Below, piece after piece: positions 37,191 through 50,100 of a stretch of 64,000 nucleotides of DNA. Source of the DNA: Caenorhabditis remanei (taxonomy: Eukaryota > Nematoda > Chromadorea > Rhabditida > Rhabditidae); assembly GCF_010183535.1 (NCBI RefSeq), contig NC_071333.1, positions 16,366,587 through 16,430,586 on the forward strand, in the 5' to 3' direction. The translations under genes and the position numbers were made by a program. The stretch's first letter is position 1; each line of letters starts with the position of its first letter. The notes below the pieces were generated by a model. It was not told the origin of the DNA and did not search any database. It saw only the letters and a program-made list of their open reading frames with translations.

Positions 37191-40100
37191 ATATTTTCAT
37201 ATATTTTCATGATTTCTGAAGTTTGGATTGAGATATAATCATGATTTTCCTACACATTAAAATATTTAGTTTGTTTAACATTATGTTTGTTACAGTAAGC
37301 CCTTGGTTTATATGTTCATACTCCTCATACTCCCACTCCTTACCAAGTTACATCCAGATTCTGAGTGATGTCATAGTGTAGTTTCATTTTATTTAGTAAA
37401 CTTTAACGAAGCTCAGGTCCTAGGACCCAATTGTGAATGGAATTTCAAAATTGGAATGACATTTGCAGGCTGATGACTGGACTGGACCTTATCCAATTGA
37501 ATATCTAGTTGTTCCAGTTTATTCAGAAGCCAAAAGTTCATTGGTCTTCTTGCAACAAAGTTCCATTTTCCCCACCCCACTTTTTTATCTTGATAGTTAC
37601 CTAATCTCTTTATTCATCGAACAACATTTTCTTCCTCATTCATTTTCCAATTCACCGAGTTTTCCTTTCTTCAACTCTATTGGTCCCAGCAGCACGTAGA
37701 CCACTTGTTACCAAATAGTGCCTTTTTTCTCCAGAGGAGAAAAAACCGGCCGCTTTTTGTTCACTTGCACCGCCACCGCCGCACTCTTCCGGGTTGTTCT
37801 ATTCTCGGACCCTTTCCCTCAGCTTCTCTATTTTTTTTCTCTATTCTGCTGCTTCTTTTTTCCACTCTAGTCATTTTGGCATCTGCCATCATCATCATCA
37901 TCGTGTCTGCTCCTCTTCTAAAGATCATTTAGTGTTGCACAAGCGCACGTTTCAACAGCAAGCAAAGCAGAGAAAATTGAGAAGAATGGCTCTTCGGACC
38001 CTTCTTTTTCTCTCTGGCGCAAAAATCAAAGTTCTTCCTGTAGAGCTTTGAAATTGAAGAGAAGAGGGCAAACTGAGGAGAGTGTGTAGAGTGAAACGGA
38101 AGGAAGAGAGCCAAGGCAAGATTAAAAAATCGGGAGGCATTTGTCTTGGCTAGATCAACACACAAACAACACATGTTGAATGTAATGAAACATTCTCGAG
38201 GTTCTGTGAATTGGCAACAATTTCCGGGTCACAAAGTGATCGATGAACGAGATTAATCAATTTGGCGGTGTCGACTCACGAGCGAAGATCGACGTGTGTT
38301 TTGTGCAATTGGAAATTCAGGAGTGGTGTCTGAAAACGAATTAGGAAACAATTTACGCGGAATTTTCTGGAAATTCAGATTCAAGTTTTTCAGAAGGATT
38401 TGAAACAAAGTTTCTTATTCAAACATCATGTTTTTTCTAGTATGAAACTAGAAATAAAAGTTTGTCTATGAAAATCAGATGAGTATCAGAGTACATAAAC
38501 AAACACCATTGAATTATTTCTCATTTCAAGTTGAAATAAGCATCCCGCATGATTTCAAGAACTCCAAACTGTAGTTCGATCGGTCACAAATTATTTCAAA
38601 ATTTTTCAAAATAATTCTAACGCTCTTATCAGTTGTGAGTGACAGCATTTACTCCTCAATGCTTACCATTTCTCTTATTTTTTTTTACTTACCGTAGTTT
38701 TATTATTTCTATTGAAACTGCAGTTTCGGTTTTCTTGACATATTCTAAAGATCACTACAACCTAATGAACAAAATAGTTCAATAGTATGTGACGTTGGAA
38801 AATTTGATTTCTCGGCGTTTGGTTTCTCATTTTTCCCGATATTGATGATGTTATGATTTTAGTGAATAGCCCACGGGAGAATAGAACATAAGATCAATTC
38901 GTCACAATCATTTCAAGATAATTGTTGACCAGATGCAAGAATCGAGTGTACTGTAATTGGATGAAAACATTTTTTTCGTTTCTCAAAATAAATCATACGA
39001 TATTTTTGAGTCGAAGCTTTGATTTTTTGTTTTTTGTTTTTGAGTTGCTTCAGGAGGACACCCAACAAAAACCAAAACATAAAATGTACATCGGAAACAT
39101 TTCGGATCAGCTGAGAGAGTCAATATCAAGTCACCGGGTTCATCCATTGACATTATTTCTGTATGAAAGCATTTTTCCCTTTTGACGTGTTCAGTCTGAC
39201 TGAAAGACTGAAACTCAGTATTCTGAAACTTGAAGTCCGTTCAACCACATGCAAGCGTAAAGATCATTCTCAATTTATGTGTTTTGATCAGACATGCACT
39301 ATGTGTTTGTGAACTCACATCAGATCTTACAATGTAAAATTTTTCTGAAATTTGAAATTATCCACTATATTATAACAGGTTCGTTCTTAGGTATAATATT
39401 TATAATGTCAGTGTCCTAATTTTCTGAATTTTTTGTTATAAATGCCACTATATTGTTTTTCCGGACATAATTTAAGTATTCAGTTGAAAACATGTACTTG
39501 GGTCTATAGAGTTGGAACTGAAAACATTACTTGTCTACACTCCCTTTATTTGCAATCATTCTTCCCATTGAGGAAGTTGAAGTTGGAACTTGACCTGACC
39601 TAAGATCGCTTCCTTTTCTTTCTCCAGGAGTAATTGGATTTTGTAGAGAAGTAGTGTAAGTAGACCGCATTGTTTTTAGAAATGAGAATTGTTTTTTGTT
39701 ATTTCAAAAAATGTACAGTATTCTTGAACTAAGCGTGTTATACGATTTAAAGTATATGAGGGGTACGGCTAATTTTTACTTTTTTTACACGTGAATCCAT
39801 AATGTGTTACTCATCTCAAAATAGCGCAGCTTTTCTTGTCCATGCTAATTATTGCTTGTCCACTTAAAACTCTCGTTTCTTCTATTTTTTCATGTAAATC
39901 CCTGCAGAACTCAATAAGCTTGGACTTTGAACACTGAACTCTTGCCCCTTGTCCCTCCAGCATTTTCTTCCCTCTTTTTTTACTGGCTCCGGAGGGAGAA
40001 AGGAGTGAAAGACGATGTGGAAAATGCTTCCGCGTTTAGTTTTGAAACACGTCGTGGTCGTGGCGCTGGCCGACGGCCGCTGGTCGGAATAGGATAGATT

Positions 40101-41269
40101 GTGCTCCAAAGAGCTACGAAGAAAACTGAGAAGAGCAAAGCTCGGGTCACAGAAACTCTATTGCTTTTTTCCCCTTTTTTCTGTGTGTGGTGGAACCGGG
40201 AAGCAATGGGAGAGGAAGATTTTGCAAAGTTCAAACTTTGTCAAACATCAACTTCCGGATGGAGATCGGAGCAACAAAACATAAAACAGTATCCAGAATA
40301 TGTTGTCAAATCATTGCAACGTCATGATTTCTAAATCTATTTCCAACACAAAAGTTGGCTGCAATCCTCACTTCCTTTTATTGCACCTGCTCCATTTTCG
40401 GAGCCCAATTTTGTCCCTCCTACACAAAACGATTTACAAACTTTCTTCAAGTAGCACAGACGATGTTTTCTTTGTGTTCTGGTTGTATGAGGAGTAGAGG
40501 AGTAAAAAAGAGCCTCCGCAGATGAAACATCATATACATATTTAATCATCAAACCTCCCTTCAATGATGTCGAAAGAAATGGGACCAGGAAGAGGATGCA
40601 AGAGGAAAAAGTTTAAGTTTGGACGGCACCAAAAAGATATAACTCTCTTCTCTGCGTTTTTTGCAAGGAAATATAAATATATCCGTTTTCTGTTTTGGTT
40701 GACGTTTCTATTCTGAGCGTTATGAATGAGTCTGGAAGTAGAACCACCTACGGAAAAATTATAAAGAGTGGGCTCAACAGATTATTCCTGGATTACTTCC
40801 GCAGATAAGGTTACTGTAGAAGTTTAAACTTTTAAGTTTTTCATAACATTTTGTTTCTTGACGGTTTCGTATAGTATAGTATAGTATAGTTGTGTTTATA
40901 TTTGTTTCACACCCGATTTTTATACAACGATGAAATGGAATTTCTCGAAAACAGACTGGTCTATTTTCATTGAAGCGATAGACAACAACAACATCAAAAC
41001 AACAAACAATGGAGAAACAATCTGAAACATCTGAAAGTGAATCCATTTCAAGATTTATCAACGAGAATCTGGAGAATCTGCAGGTGTGACTAAAAGCTAA
41101 TTCCGGTCCATTGCTTCCCAGTTTAATGATCAGACAGTTGATTGATCAAAAACTGAAAACAAGTTTTTCAATCATAGAAGAAATCAAAAAGATCAAGAGG
41201 GGTTTTTAAATAATTCAATGTATTTTACCAGTTTTAAGTCACAGAACATAACTGCATCTTTGAAAACGA

Positions 41270-41545
41270 CGGATTCCCGACACCGGTGTCCACCGCTTGA
41301 TCCGCTGCTGGATGTGTCACGACGACCAGTTGGCCGTACCTCTTTCAACCTTCGTCGTTCATAGTTCGGCCGATTTTAGAAAGTATCCCTTTCCATGTGT
41401 ATGTCTCTTGACTGTACCCAGTGTCTTCTCGCGGTCCGGTGATCTGCGTCGAATTGGTCTCCGCGATATTTCCTCACGCTGCATCTCGCGCCGCAGCGTT
41501 GTCTTTAGGATGCGCAACAAGTTTTGCGAACGATTGTGATGACGT
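41270..41545. other. GC-richer conserved-looking island upstream of the nuclear receptor
   Basis: The base composition rises sharply for about 270 bases. The segment includes the perfect palindrome GACACCGGTGTC at 41279-41290 and several CGTCG/CGACG motifs. An 80-codon frame exists on the plus strand, but I do not recognise its product and it has no splice context. It may be a promoter or an untranslated exon. Confidence 0.3.
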
Positions 41546-41804
41546 AGTTTCTCTATGAACGATGATCTTACGGTAGGGGCAGAGAGCGAGAGATGAGAGG
41601 AGGGCGGCCGACAAACAATGCAGGCGATGTATGCATGTGTCTGAATTTCGTCGGAGTGCTAGTAGTGTGAAAAAAGGAGCCGTGCAAAACGTCTTATCAT
41701 TTCAAGACCTTCCATCATTCATCATAATTTCAAAGCTATTTTGTAGTTCTGTAGTTCATAATCATTATGTTCAAACCTATAGGTATGAAGCTGAACGACC
41801 TTGG

Positions 41805-41812
41805 CTCCGCCC
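41805..41812 (+). promoter_or_regulatory. CTCCGCCC box (upstream of nhr-14-like gene)
   Basis: Sp1/KLF-like octamer in the context TTGGCTCCGCCCACCG, nearly identical to the one at 42802. The role is inferred. Confidence 0.35.
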
Positions 41813-42801
41813 ACCGTCCACTTTTCTCTTTGAGCTTTGTAACTCAAATACTGATATCAGTAACACCACCCGCCGGGAACGACGTGACTGATAAACACTC
41901 GCGGACGTGCCGAAACGGAGTGAATGTCTTTTTTTGCTCTCGATACCCGCCCCTCCTTCACTTTGATCACTTGTCTCTTGTTCTGTTCTAAGTTCTTAGC
42001 TTTGACACTATGATCATTTGCTATCATCGCTTTGCCTCTATTTGTTATGTGGTTGGGGGGTGCTGAGCAATGAAACTGAGAGTGTGGGATGGATGAAGAA
42101 TGATGATGAACACCTAAACACCCACCATTTTCTCTTTTGTTCTACACTTGTCAAATATAACAAGATAAGGACGCGGATATGGTGGTATTTGAGATTGATG
42201 CGTCGCGAGTAAGACTGTTGAAACTTTGGAAAAGTATTTGTGATTTTTAATCGAACTCCTGCCTTAACTCTTTTCTTATCGTCATCATTGTTAGCTCTTT
42301 TTCACTTTACCCACCCCTCCTCCCACTATTACCCGCTGTTTAATCATATTATCAATGAAGAAGCGCACCCTCAACCTTTCCCCGCTTTTTGTTTCATCCT
42401 ACTCGAAGACAATTCAATCTTCAATCAGATTCCCAGTTTAGAACACTAAAGTGATGTTATCCGCCCGCTTCCTTCTCCATTTCTTCTTCTTCAGATTTCA
42501 AACCGCCTCCACTATTTGGTGGGGTGGTCGAAATTGAAAAATTGAGAGGCATCTCGTGTGTAGTGTGCTCTGAAATGTTGCTTTGAAATGTAGCAATGAA
42601 ACAAAAAAAACGAAAGGGTCTCTTCTTTTCTTCCTTTATCTTCAACCCCTCCACCATCTTTTTGTTTTGTTCTCTGAACGTTGTGGAAAATGTTGGATGG
42701 GCGTGTCCTTGTATCTTTTTGCTCCAGAAGCCATGGAGCACGAATATAGCCCATGGAGGCGGGCGAAGACTCTAGGAGATACTTCCTTGTTTAGCACCAG
42801 G

Positions 42802-42809
42802 CTCCGCCC
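42802..42809 (+). promoter_or_regulatory. CTCCGCCC box 180 bases before the nhr-14-like start
   Basis: Context CAGGCTCCGCCCACCA. The recurrence of GGCTCCGCCCACC twice in 1 kb ahead of this gene suggests a zinc-finger (Sp/KLF) site. Confidence 0.4.
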
Positions 42810-42986
42810 ACCAATTTCCTTTGAGTGCAGAAGAAGTTGTAGAGTTTTCGTGTGTGTCCTGAACAAGTAGAGAAAAAATGCTCCTTCTGCATAATATGAT
42901 TGAACTTGAATTTGAATCGTCTTCTATCTTATATGCATCAAAACTTCTTTATCAATCAAACAGTTATACTTGTATATCTTTTACAG

Positions 42987-44943
42987 ATGGACTTTCTTAT
43001 GAGCACATCACTATCGGAATCAACTTCCACATCTGCAGATTTTTGTGTAGTATGTGGTGACAAAGCAATCGGAAAACACTATGGAGCAGTGGCATGCAAT
43101 GGTTGTAAAGGTTTCTTCCGCAGAAGGTAGGTCAAATATCATTGGAACCAGATCCCCCCTTATCCTCTTATGTCCCACATGTTCTCTGATCATGAACCCA
43201 ACGAACTTTTGGTTTTCACTATTAAACTTTTCAGCGTCTGGCAAAATCTACAGTACACATGTCGCTTCAACAAACAGTGCAATATAGACAAAGACCACAG
43301 GAATGCTTGCCGATACTGTCGGTTCCAAAAATGTCTTGCTGATGGAATGAAACCAGAGGCGATTCAAAATGAACGGGATCGCATTGGAAGCACAAAGAGA
43401 AGGAAGCGAAGTGGGCCAAACTCAGAAAACAACTCAGATTCGGAAGGCACACCAAGCCCGAAAATTGTAAGTGAAACATTCGAAATGTTTGCATGTTCCT
43501 ATTCTAAACATTTGATTTTTGTTTCAGGAAGTGATGGGAAACTCTGTGTCACGCAAATTGATTGAGATGCTTCTTGACATTGAACATCGTTTGGCTAGCA
43601 ATCAGAGCATGAATGCTCTTCTCAGAGACGAATCAGAGATGAAGAACAGCCGACAGCGAGCAGTGAACTATCTGATCGGCTGGACCAATATGTTACATCC
43701 ACTTCCGGAAGTGCCACTTGCAGATAAGGTGAGAACAAATGAGAAAAATAACAATAATAGTGGTGAGAGATAGGAATAGGCCTAGAAGAGAAGAATGGAA
43801 ATAGAATCATCTATCATCTGAACCGAAAAAATGACGATCATGTACGTCACCGGTAGTGTTCTCTGTTTGTTGAACTCGCGCGACTGTATGGTGTCTCGAT
43901 GAGAAAGGAGAAATGAAAGATGAAAGAGAATATGTCTCTTAAAGATTTCATCAATGTATTTCCCATTTTCCTATCGTCTATTTTAATTCACTATCTGTCA
44001 TCACATGAGATATGGCTGGGAAAATGGGAAATCGGTGGTTGCGGTGATTGCAAGAAACTAGAGAGTATTTTTTCTATCTGTAGTGTGATACTTTGTGATT
44101 CCTATTGAGAATACGGTTTTTTTCAGGTCCTGCTTCTCAAGAAATACTCATCAGCCTTCACACTTCTAGGCACAATGCAACGAAGCATGGCTCTTCCACA
44201 TTTCGTTCTTCCAAATGATCAAGTGTTGAGCATCTCGGCATCCCACTCACCAGAACTCTTCGAGGCGCTCAACAGAATCATCGATGAGCTTTTGACACCA
44301 CTCCGCCGACTTCGCACAGATCATGCTGAATTCAGTTGTCTGAAAGCGCTATTGTTGCTGAATCCAGACGTCGTCGGAATTTCGAATACAACACGGGAAC
44401 GTATCAGAGAGGCGCGTGATGCGTTGCTCAAGGCCCTCTTCGCGTACATGAGCAATACACAAAACTCGATTGAGGCATCACTCCGTGTATCTTCTCTTCT
44501 TATGATCATCCCATCCCTCATCTCGGTCAGCACCAATATCATGGAGTTCCCAGCACTCAGTGATCTATTCGGTCTTGGAGATGTTATCAAGAGAGATTCG
44601 AGTAGCCCAATAATGTAAGAACTGAAAAACAAAACAAAAATAGTTACAGTAACCCAAATTTTTTCAGTGAGAGTCCAACGCATAAAATGCAACCGACAGT
44701 GACATCTGCTTCCCCAATGCAACCAAATCTAATCATGAGCAAGGACATCCTCTCCCAGATAATGAACAATCCACAATTGTTTCCCCTTCTACCCATGCCA
44801 CAAAACGCGTCTCCACCAATGAGCTACATGGGACAATCGGTAAGCAATTCAACCATCAAACCCTGTGTGTTTAATCCTATTTAGTCTTTCAGGAATTCGG
44901 ATCTCACCTACAGCCGATGCCCATGAAAGTCCTTCTGTCTTAG
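42987..44943 (+). CDS. nhr-14: Nuclear hormone receptor, HNF4 class, NHR-14-like
   Basis: Exons are 42987-43126, 43235-43466, 43528-43728, 44127-44614, 44668-44839 and 44893-44943, joined in phase to 427 residues. The DNA-binding domain starts at about residue 20 ([18 protein letters not shown]). Its P-box is [10 protein letters not shown], and the second zinc finger contains CRFNKQC and CRYCRFQKC. The HNF4-type extension [13 protein letters not shown] follows. A ligand-binding domain of about 230 residues follows ([18 protein letters not shown] near its start, [20 protein letters not shown] near its end). The C-terminus is Pro/Met-rich. The ATG sits right at a TTTTACAG acceptor, so it is trans-spliced or joined to upstream 5' exons. 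The sequence closely matches my memory of C. elegans NHR-14, a receptor linked to intestinal iron and pathogen responses. It binds DNA in the nucleus as a transcription factor. The ligand is unknown. Confidence 0.9.
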
Positions 44944-46444
44944 ACCCTACATGACGTGTACCAACTTCTACCGTATCCCCGTAGTTCTTTCTTCATGTGT
45001 CATAGTCATCGCATTGTTTTCGCTTGTTGTTTGTCGCTAATAATAACTTTAGACTTGCCTTAATATGTGTATGCATAATTTTCGTTCTTTCACTGACCCC
45101 ATCGACCCTAAATTATAATTTTGTTATGTTTTCATCCTAACTCATTATTTTGTATCTCTCCTTCAAAAAACAACTGTTCAGCAAAAAAACAAAGCCCTCT
45201 TCCATCGATTCTAGTCAAAAGCGTCTTCTACTCATAACAGCTCTAATCAAAAGTTACTTTACTACCCATAAAACAAAAATTCCAATACTGAAACGTGTTA
45301 AATTAAAATTCAGTGTTCTCACTACATTGGTTTCTCTCTTTTGCCACAAATTGTATTTGTTCTTCTCTTTTCTCACACTTTCTCCTGTTCGTGCTCATAA
45401 AATACACTTCTACTTGATCTGACGTATTTATCAAGATTCCTGAAATGAAAATTGAAACTCTTAACAAATACATATTATTTGCATCACAGACTACGGTCAC
45501 AATCGTTTGTCACTGTCAGAGTCACAACGAGAAAGTTCAGAAATGAAAGGCCACGGTTGATAGTCGATGGAATTGTACTGATAAGATGCTCACGTAGCAA
45601 AAAAGTTGATTAGGTGATTAGTCAAGTGATGGTGAGATGTTTCATCACATTTTCAGTATTTTGAAATGTTGACTTTCCCATTTCTTTGTATAGATGCAGG
45701 CAGTCCATTTGGTTCGACGAACAAACCATCTCCTAGAAAAGTGTTCCATGAAATATGGAATGATTGGATGTCACAATTTTCTTTCAGGGCGCAACTTTTG
45801 ATGAAATCGGGAATGTATTCCAATGGATTTCAAAATTTGATATCTCACTCATTAGTCAAAAAGAGATCAATTTAATCTTAATCGGAAACTTGATTGATTG
45901 AAGCGCAAAGTTTTAACATGACGTGTTAAAGACATGTTCGTCGATCTTTCAACACTTCATCGATGACAATCATTTGTGCCCATAGTTGTGCCACACGTCC
46001 CTTTGCCAAAGAAGCTTTGAAATTGTGATAAGACGGTCACGTCGCTTTATTTCGTTGACATAAAGTTTTTTGCTTTCTCTAAAAGCTGTCAAAAAGTTGT
46101 CTAGGAGCACGAAAATGGAGCCATTTTTCATCTGGAGGGATTGATAACAGATGGACTTGAAACTTTGAGATATCAACTATCAGAATTTATAGTTTCTGTC
46201 ATTTTGATAAGATCATCAAAGGGACCCAGATGATGCCAAGGATCATCCAATTCTATAAAATTTATAATTACACTTCCCATTCAAACATCGATCTGGAGGC
46301 AATTGAAAATTCTATGAAGCACATTGTGTGTGTTTCAAACATTAATTAACTAAGCGGAACTAGAAAGATTTCAGGCTTCCTTTTGAATGATATCACATTA
46401 TAAAGGTTCTAAGTGTGATTATAAGGAAAATGTGAAAACCACCT

Positions 46445-46910
46445 GTGCTAGTGGAAATGGCGACAGACTTTTGGAAGTTTGTGAAAACTTATCAAAGATT
46501 ACAACCGGGATTTTCTGATTTGGTTCATATCTGTGTTGGACTGCCGGGGTCACAATTCCGTTTTCAGATCATTCTGGAAAAATCTGAGTTCAAAGAATGT
46601 TTCTTCCACGTAACATCACTGTCAATACCAATACCTGGTAATTTCAATAAACACTAGTGTTGACATACATCAGGGCCACATGATAATCACGTACTATTTT
46701 TGTGCTCATCAATGCTACATCTGTCGATTCTGTCATCTTGTGAAATGTGAATGTGCATCGTCTTTCATTTTCTGCGAGAGTATTATCAGTCCGTACGTGT
46801 CAGCGCTATCAGCAGAATTTCCGTTTTGCGTGACTTCCGACGATGGGTTTAAGAACATTTCGAAAGCTTCGACCATCGATGACGACTTTATCAAAGAACT
46901 TTGGGAATGA
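46445..46910 (+). pseudogene. Possible remnant of a protein-coding gene
   Basis: Two plus-strand frames have normal worm codon choice. One begins at 46457 (MATDFWKFVKTYQRLQPGFS). The other ends at 46910 (SPYVSALSAEFPFCVT, then ...DDDFIKELWE, then stop). An apparent donor (CCTG|GTAATT) and acceptor (CATCAG) lie between them, but joining them shifts the frame into an early stop. This suggests a decayed gene or an intron model I have missed. On the minus strand another frame (46176-45970) is similar in quality. No family is recognised. Confidence 0.22.
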
Positions 46911-46960
46911 TGCAAACAAGAAATGATTTGTAATCTGTTAGGTTGTTGAAGAAGGGATCC

Positions 46961-46967
46961 ATGCATT
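46961..46967 (-). promoter_or_regulatory. AATGCAT motif 1 upstream of mec-10
   Basis: AATGCAT on the minus strand, about 175 bases before the mec-10 ATG. AATGCAT is the core recognised by the UNC-86/MEC-3 homeodomain pair in touch-neuron promoters. The assignment here is inferred from sequence and context. Confidence 0.45.
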
Positions 46968-47041
46968 ATTAAGTCCTCTCAAGTGTAGCACAATAACATT
47001 TCGAAGAACAGATGACTACCATAAGACGGGTCTGTTTAGAT

Positions 47042-47048
47042 ATGCATT
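47042..47048 (-). promoter_or_regulatory. AATGCAT motif 2 upstream of mec-10
   Basis: Second AATGCAT in the same orientation, about 95 bases before the ATG and 81 bases from the first. The pairing strengthens the case for a touch-neuron control element. Confidence 0.5.
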
Positions 47049-47139
47049 GGTATTTTCGCAGAGCCTGCTTTGCTCATTCCGCTGGCTTGTCCCTTTAGAT
47101 TCTCTTCACCAATATTCAATTCTAAAGCAAAAATTCAAA

Positions 47140-50100
47140 ATGAATCGCAGCCCGCGAATGTTAAAATTTCAACCAAATCCGCGATCGAAAAGTCGATTCC
47201 AAGATGATGCAGATCTCCGCTCTATGCGAAGTTTTAAGACCGACTTCTCTAACTATTTGGCAAGTGATACGAATTTCCTAAATGTAGCAGAAATTATGAC
47301 ATCATACGCTTATGGAGAGAGCAACAATGCAAATGAGAAGGAAGTTCAGTGTGACCTTCTAACTGAAAATGGAGGTATTGAGATAGATCCCACAAGATTG
47401 TCATACAGGTAAGTCCGAGGTGTAGGGAATTATTATTTCGGTTTTCTGGTTTTTAGAGAAAGAATCCGATGGCATCTTCAACAATTTTGCTACAAAACTT
47501 CTAGTCATGGTATACCAATGCTGGGTCAAGCACCTAATAGCTTGTATCGGTATGGCTCTTTTAATGAACTTCTTTGACAATTTTAGTTTTCAACTAATTA
47601 TTTTGTATTCAGAGCAGTTTGGGTGTTCCTCCTTCTTATTTGTGCTATACAGTTCATCAACCAGGCGGTAGCTGTAATCCAGAAATACCAAAAAATGGAT
47701 AAAATTACTGATATTCAGTTGAAGTTTGATACAGGTTAGGGATGTTCATTAGTTATAACGGTTTAAATTGTTTCAGCTCCGTTCCCGGCTATCACTTTAT
47801 GTAACTTGAACCCATACAAGGACAGTCTGATAAGATCTCATGATAGCATCAGCAAAATTGTAAGTCCCTGTTCTCTAACCTCCTCCAACATATTTTACAG
47901 CTTGGTGTCTTCAAAAGTGTCATGAAAAAAGCGGGTGACAGTAGTACGGAAGTAGTTGAAGGAGACTATGATATGGATGGAATAACTATCCAAGCGAGAC
48001 GCAAAAAAAGAGGAGCCGGAGAGAAGGGAACATTCGAACCAGCGAACTCTGCATGTGAATGTGAAGAAGAGGACGGCTCGAATGAATGCGAGGAGAAATC
48101 CGAAGAAAAGCCAACAGCCGATCATGACATGTGCATTTGTGCATTTGATCGGCAGACCAATGATGCGTGGCCTTGTCATAGAAAAGTAGGTCACATCTTC
48201 CGTGTTGTTTTTTCCTGTTTTCCGCCTACATGAAAAAATAGAAAAAAGGTGCCTGCAAAAAGAAGCGTCAACAGATTTTTTTAGGAGCAGTGGACGAATA
48301 CAACATGTCAAACATGTGATGAGCATTATTTATGCAGCAAGAAGGCTAAGAAAGGTATAGGCGAGGGAGGTTTGGGAATAAAAGAAAACTTTTGGTTTCT
48401 TGATATGTGTGGACCAAAAAAATACAGAACAAAGGAACAAAGAATGTTCAGAGTACAAAAAGTGCAGTATAACCAGTTTTGTAGGAACCAAAAGATCGGA
48501 AATAAAGAAGGAGCCGTGCCTATGTGAGAGCAAGGGACTCTTCTGTATCAAACATGAACATGTAAGTTATTCTGAGTTGTGAAAAAATGACAAAACAAAT
48601 AAAAATCAATTCAGTCCGCATTGGTTCTAAACCTCTGGGAGTATTTTGGTAAAATGGAAGATTTTTCGGATATTTCAACTGAAGAACGGGAGGCGCTAGG
48701 TTTTGGAGTAAGCTTTTTTACTTTTGTAAAAATGCAATTCAGTGGTTTTCAGAACATGACAGATGAAGTGGCCATTGTGACAAAAGCTAAGGAAAATATT
48801 ATTTTTGCAATGAGTGCTTTGTCAGAAGAGCAGAGGTTAGTAGAATTAAAATTAATATGTTTCAAATTATTATGTCTCCAGGATTCTGATGTCCCAAGCA
48901 AAACATAACTTGATTCACAAATGCTCCTTCAATGGAAAGCCATGTGACATTGATAAGTTAGTGAAATACTCCAAATTTAAAGATTTTATTTTAGAATTTT
49001 AGAGATTTTGAACTTGTGGCTGACCCAACATTTGGAAATTGTTTTATCTTCAATCACGACCGAGAAATTTTCAAATCAAGTGTACGCGCTGGTCCTCAGT
49101 ATGGTTGGTATAGTATTTCAAACTTTCCAAATGTATCAAGTACTTGAAATTCTTGAAATTTCCCAGGCTTACGAGTGATGTTGTTCGTCAATGCCAGTGA
49201 CTACCTGCCAACGTCAGAAGCCGTCGGAATACGGCTGACCATCCATGACAAAGAGGATTTTCCGTTCCCGGACACATTCGGCTATTCGGCACCGACCGGT
49301 TACATTTCATCGTTTGGCATGCGGATGGTGACTTGAAACTTTTATATTATAAACGTGTTCAAAATTTTAGAAAAAGATGAGCAGATTACCTGCGCCGTAC
49401 GGAGATTGTGTGGAGGATGGCGCTACTTCAAACTACATTTACAAAGGTTATGCATATTCCACCGAAGTACGTATTTCATCATAATTTTAAAATCATCATC
49501 GTTCAAAACACGAGATATCAAAAGTGTAGAAAAGTATATAGTACAAATTATCAAACTATACAAAAGTGATGCTTGAATATTTATTGGTTTCTAACAAAAG
49601 TTGACTAACGAAAGTGATAAATAAAAGCAATAAATAATTGCAGGGATGCTACCGTACTTGTTTTCAAGAACTGATTATTGACCGTTGTGAATGCAGTGAT
49701 CCACGGTTTCCGTCCATCGGGGATGTTCAACCGTGTCAAGTGTTCAATAAAAACCATCGGGACTGTCTGGAGAAACACACTCATCAAATTGGAGAAATTC
49801 ATGGATCTTTCAAGTGCCGGTAAGAGAAAAAACATAACAATAGTTTTTGAAAGTCAAAAAAAAGTTTTTAGATGCCAACAGCCTTGCAACCAGACAATCT
49901 ACACAACTTCATATTCTGAAGCAATTTGGCCCTCTCAAGCTCTTAATATATCTCTGGGGCAATGTGAAAAAGAAGCTGAAGAGTGTAATGAAGAATATAA
50001 GTATGGTTTTTTTCTGTTTTACTTTTTCGTAATTGGGCATTTCCAGAGAAAACGCTGCAATGTTAGAAGTTTTCTATGAAGCACTCAACTTCGAGGTGTT

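Larger units (their letters stand above)
28585..42986. other. 14.4-kb region with no supported gene, upstream of the nuclear receptor
   Basis: I read both strands and found no exon chain with consistent phase. The open frames are short and low in complexity. Visible items are two GC-cored dispersed repeats (30575-30845, 36960-37190), a (TATAG)n run at about 40870-40890, a C-rich then CATCAT-rich tract at 37770-37900, a GC-richer island at 41270-41545, and CTCCGCCC boxes at 35289, 41805 and 42802. The right part is likely to hold the regulatory sequence and perhaps non-coding 5' exons of the nuclear receptor gene. Confidence 0.45.
44944..47139. other. Intergenic between nhr-14 and mec-10, with possible gene remnants
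   Basis: The nhr-14 3' UTR lies at the left. Short coding-like stretches occur on both strands between 45950 and 46920 but do not join into a gene. The last 220 bases hold the likely mec-10 promoter with two AATGCAT motifs. Confidence 0.45.

Noticed and set aside
41297..41539. 80-codon plus-strand frame in the GC-richer island
   Set aside because: Higher GC makes stops rarer. The product is unlike any family I know and there is no donor site. I kept the island as a possible regulatory region instead.
47895..48326. 143-codon minus-strand frame
   Set aside because: Antisense of the mec-10 exon that encodes the variable extracellular loop.
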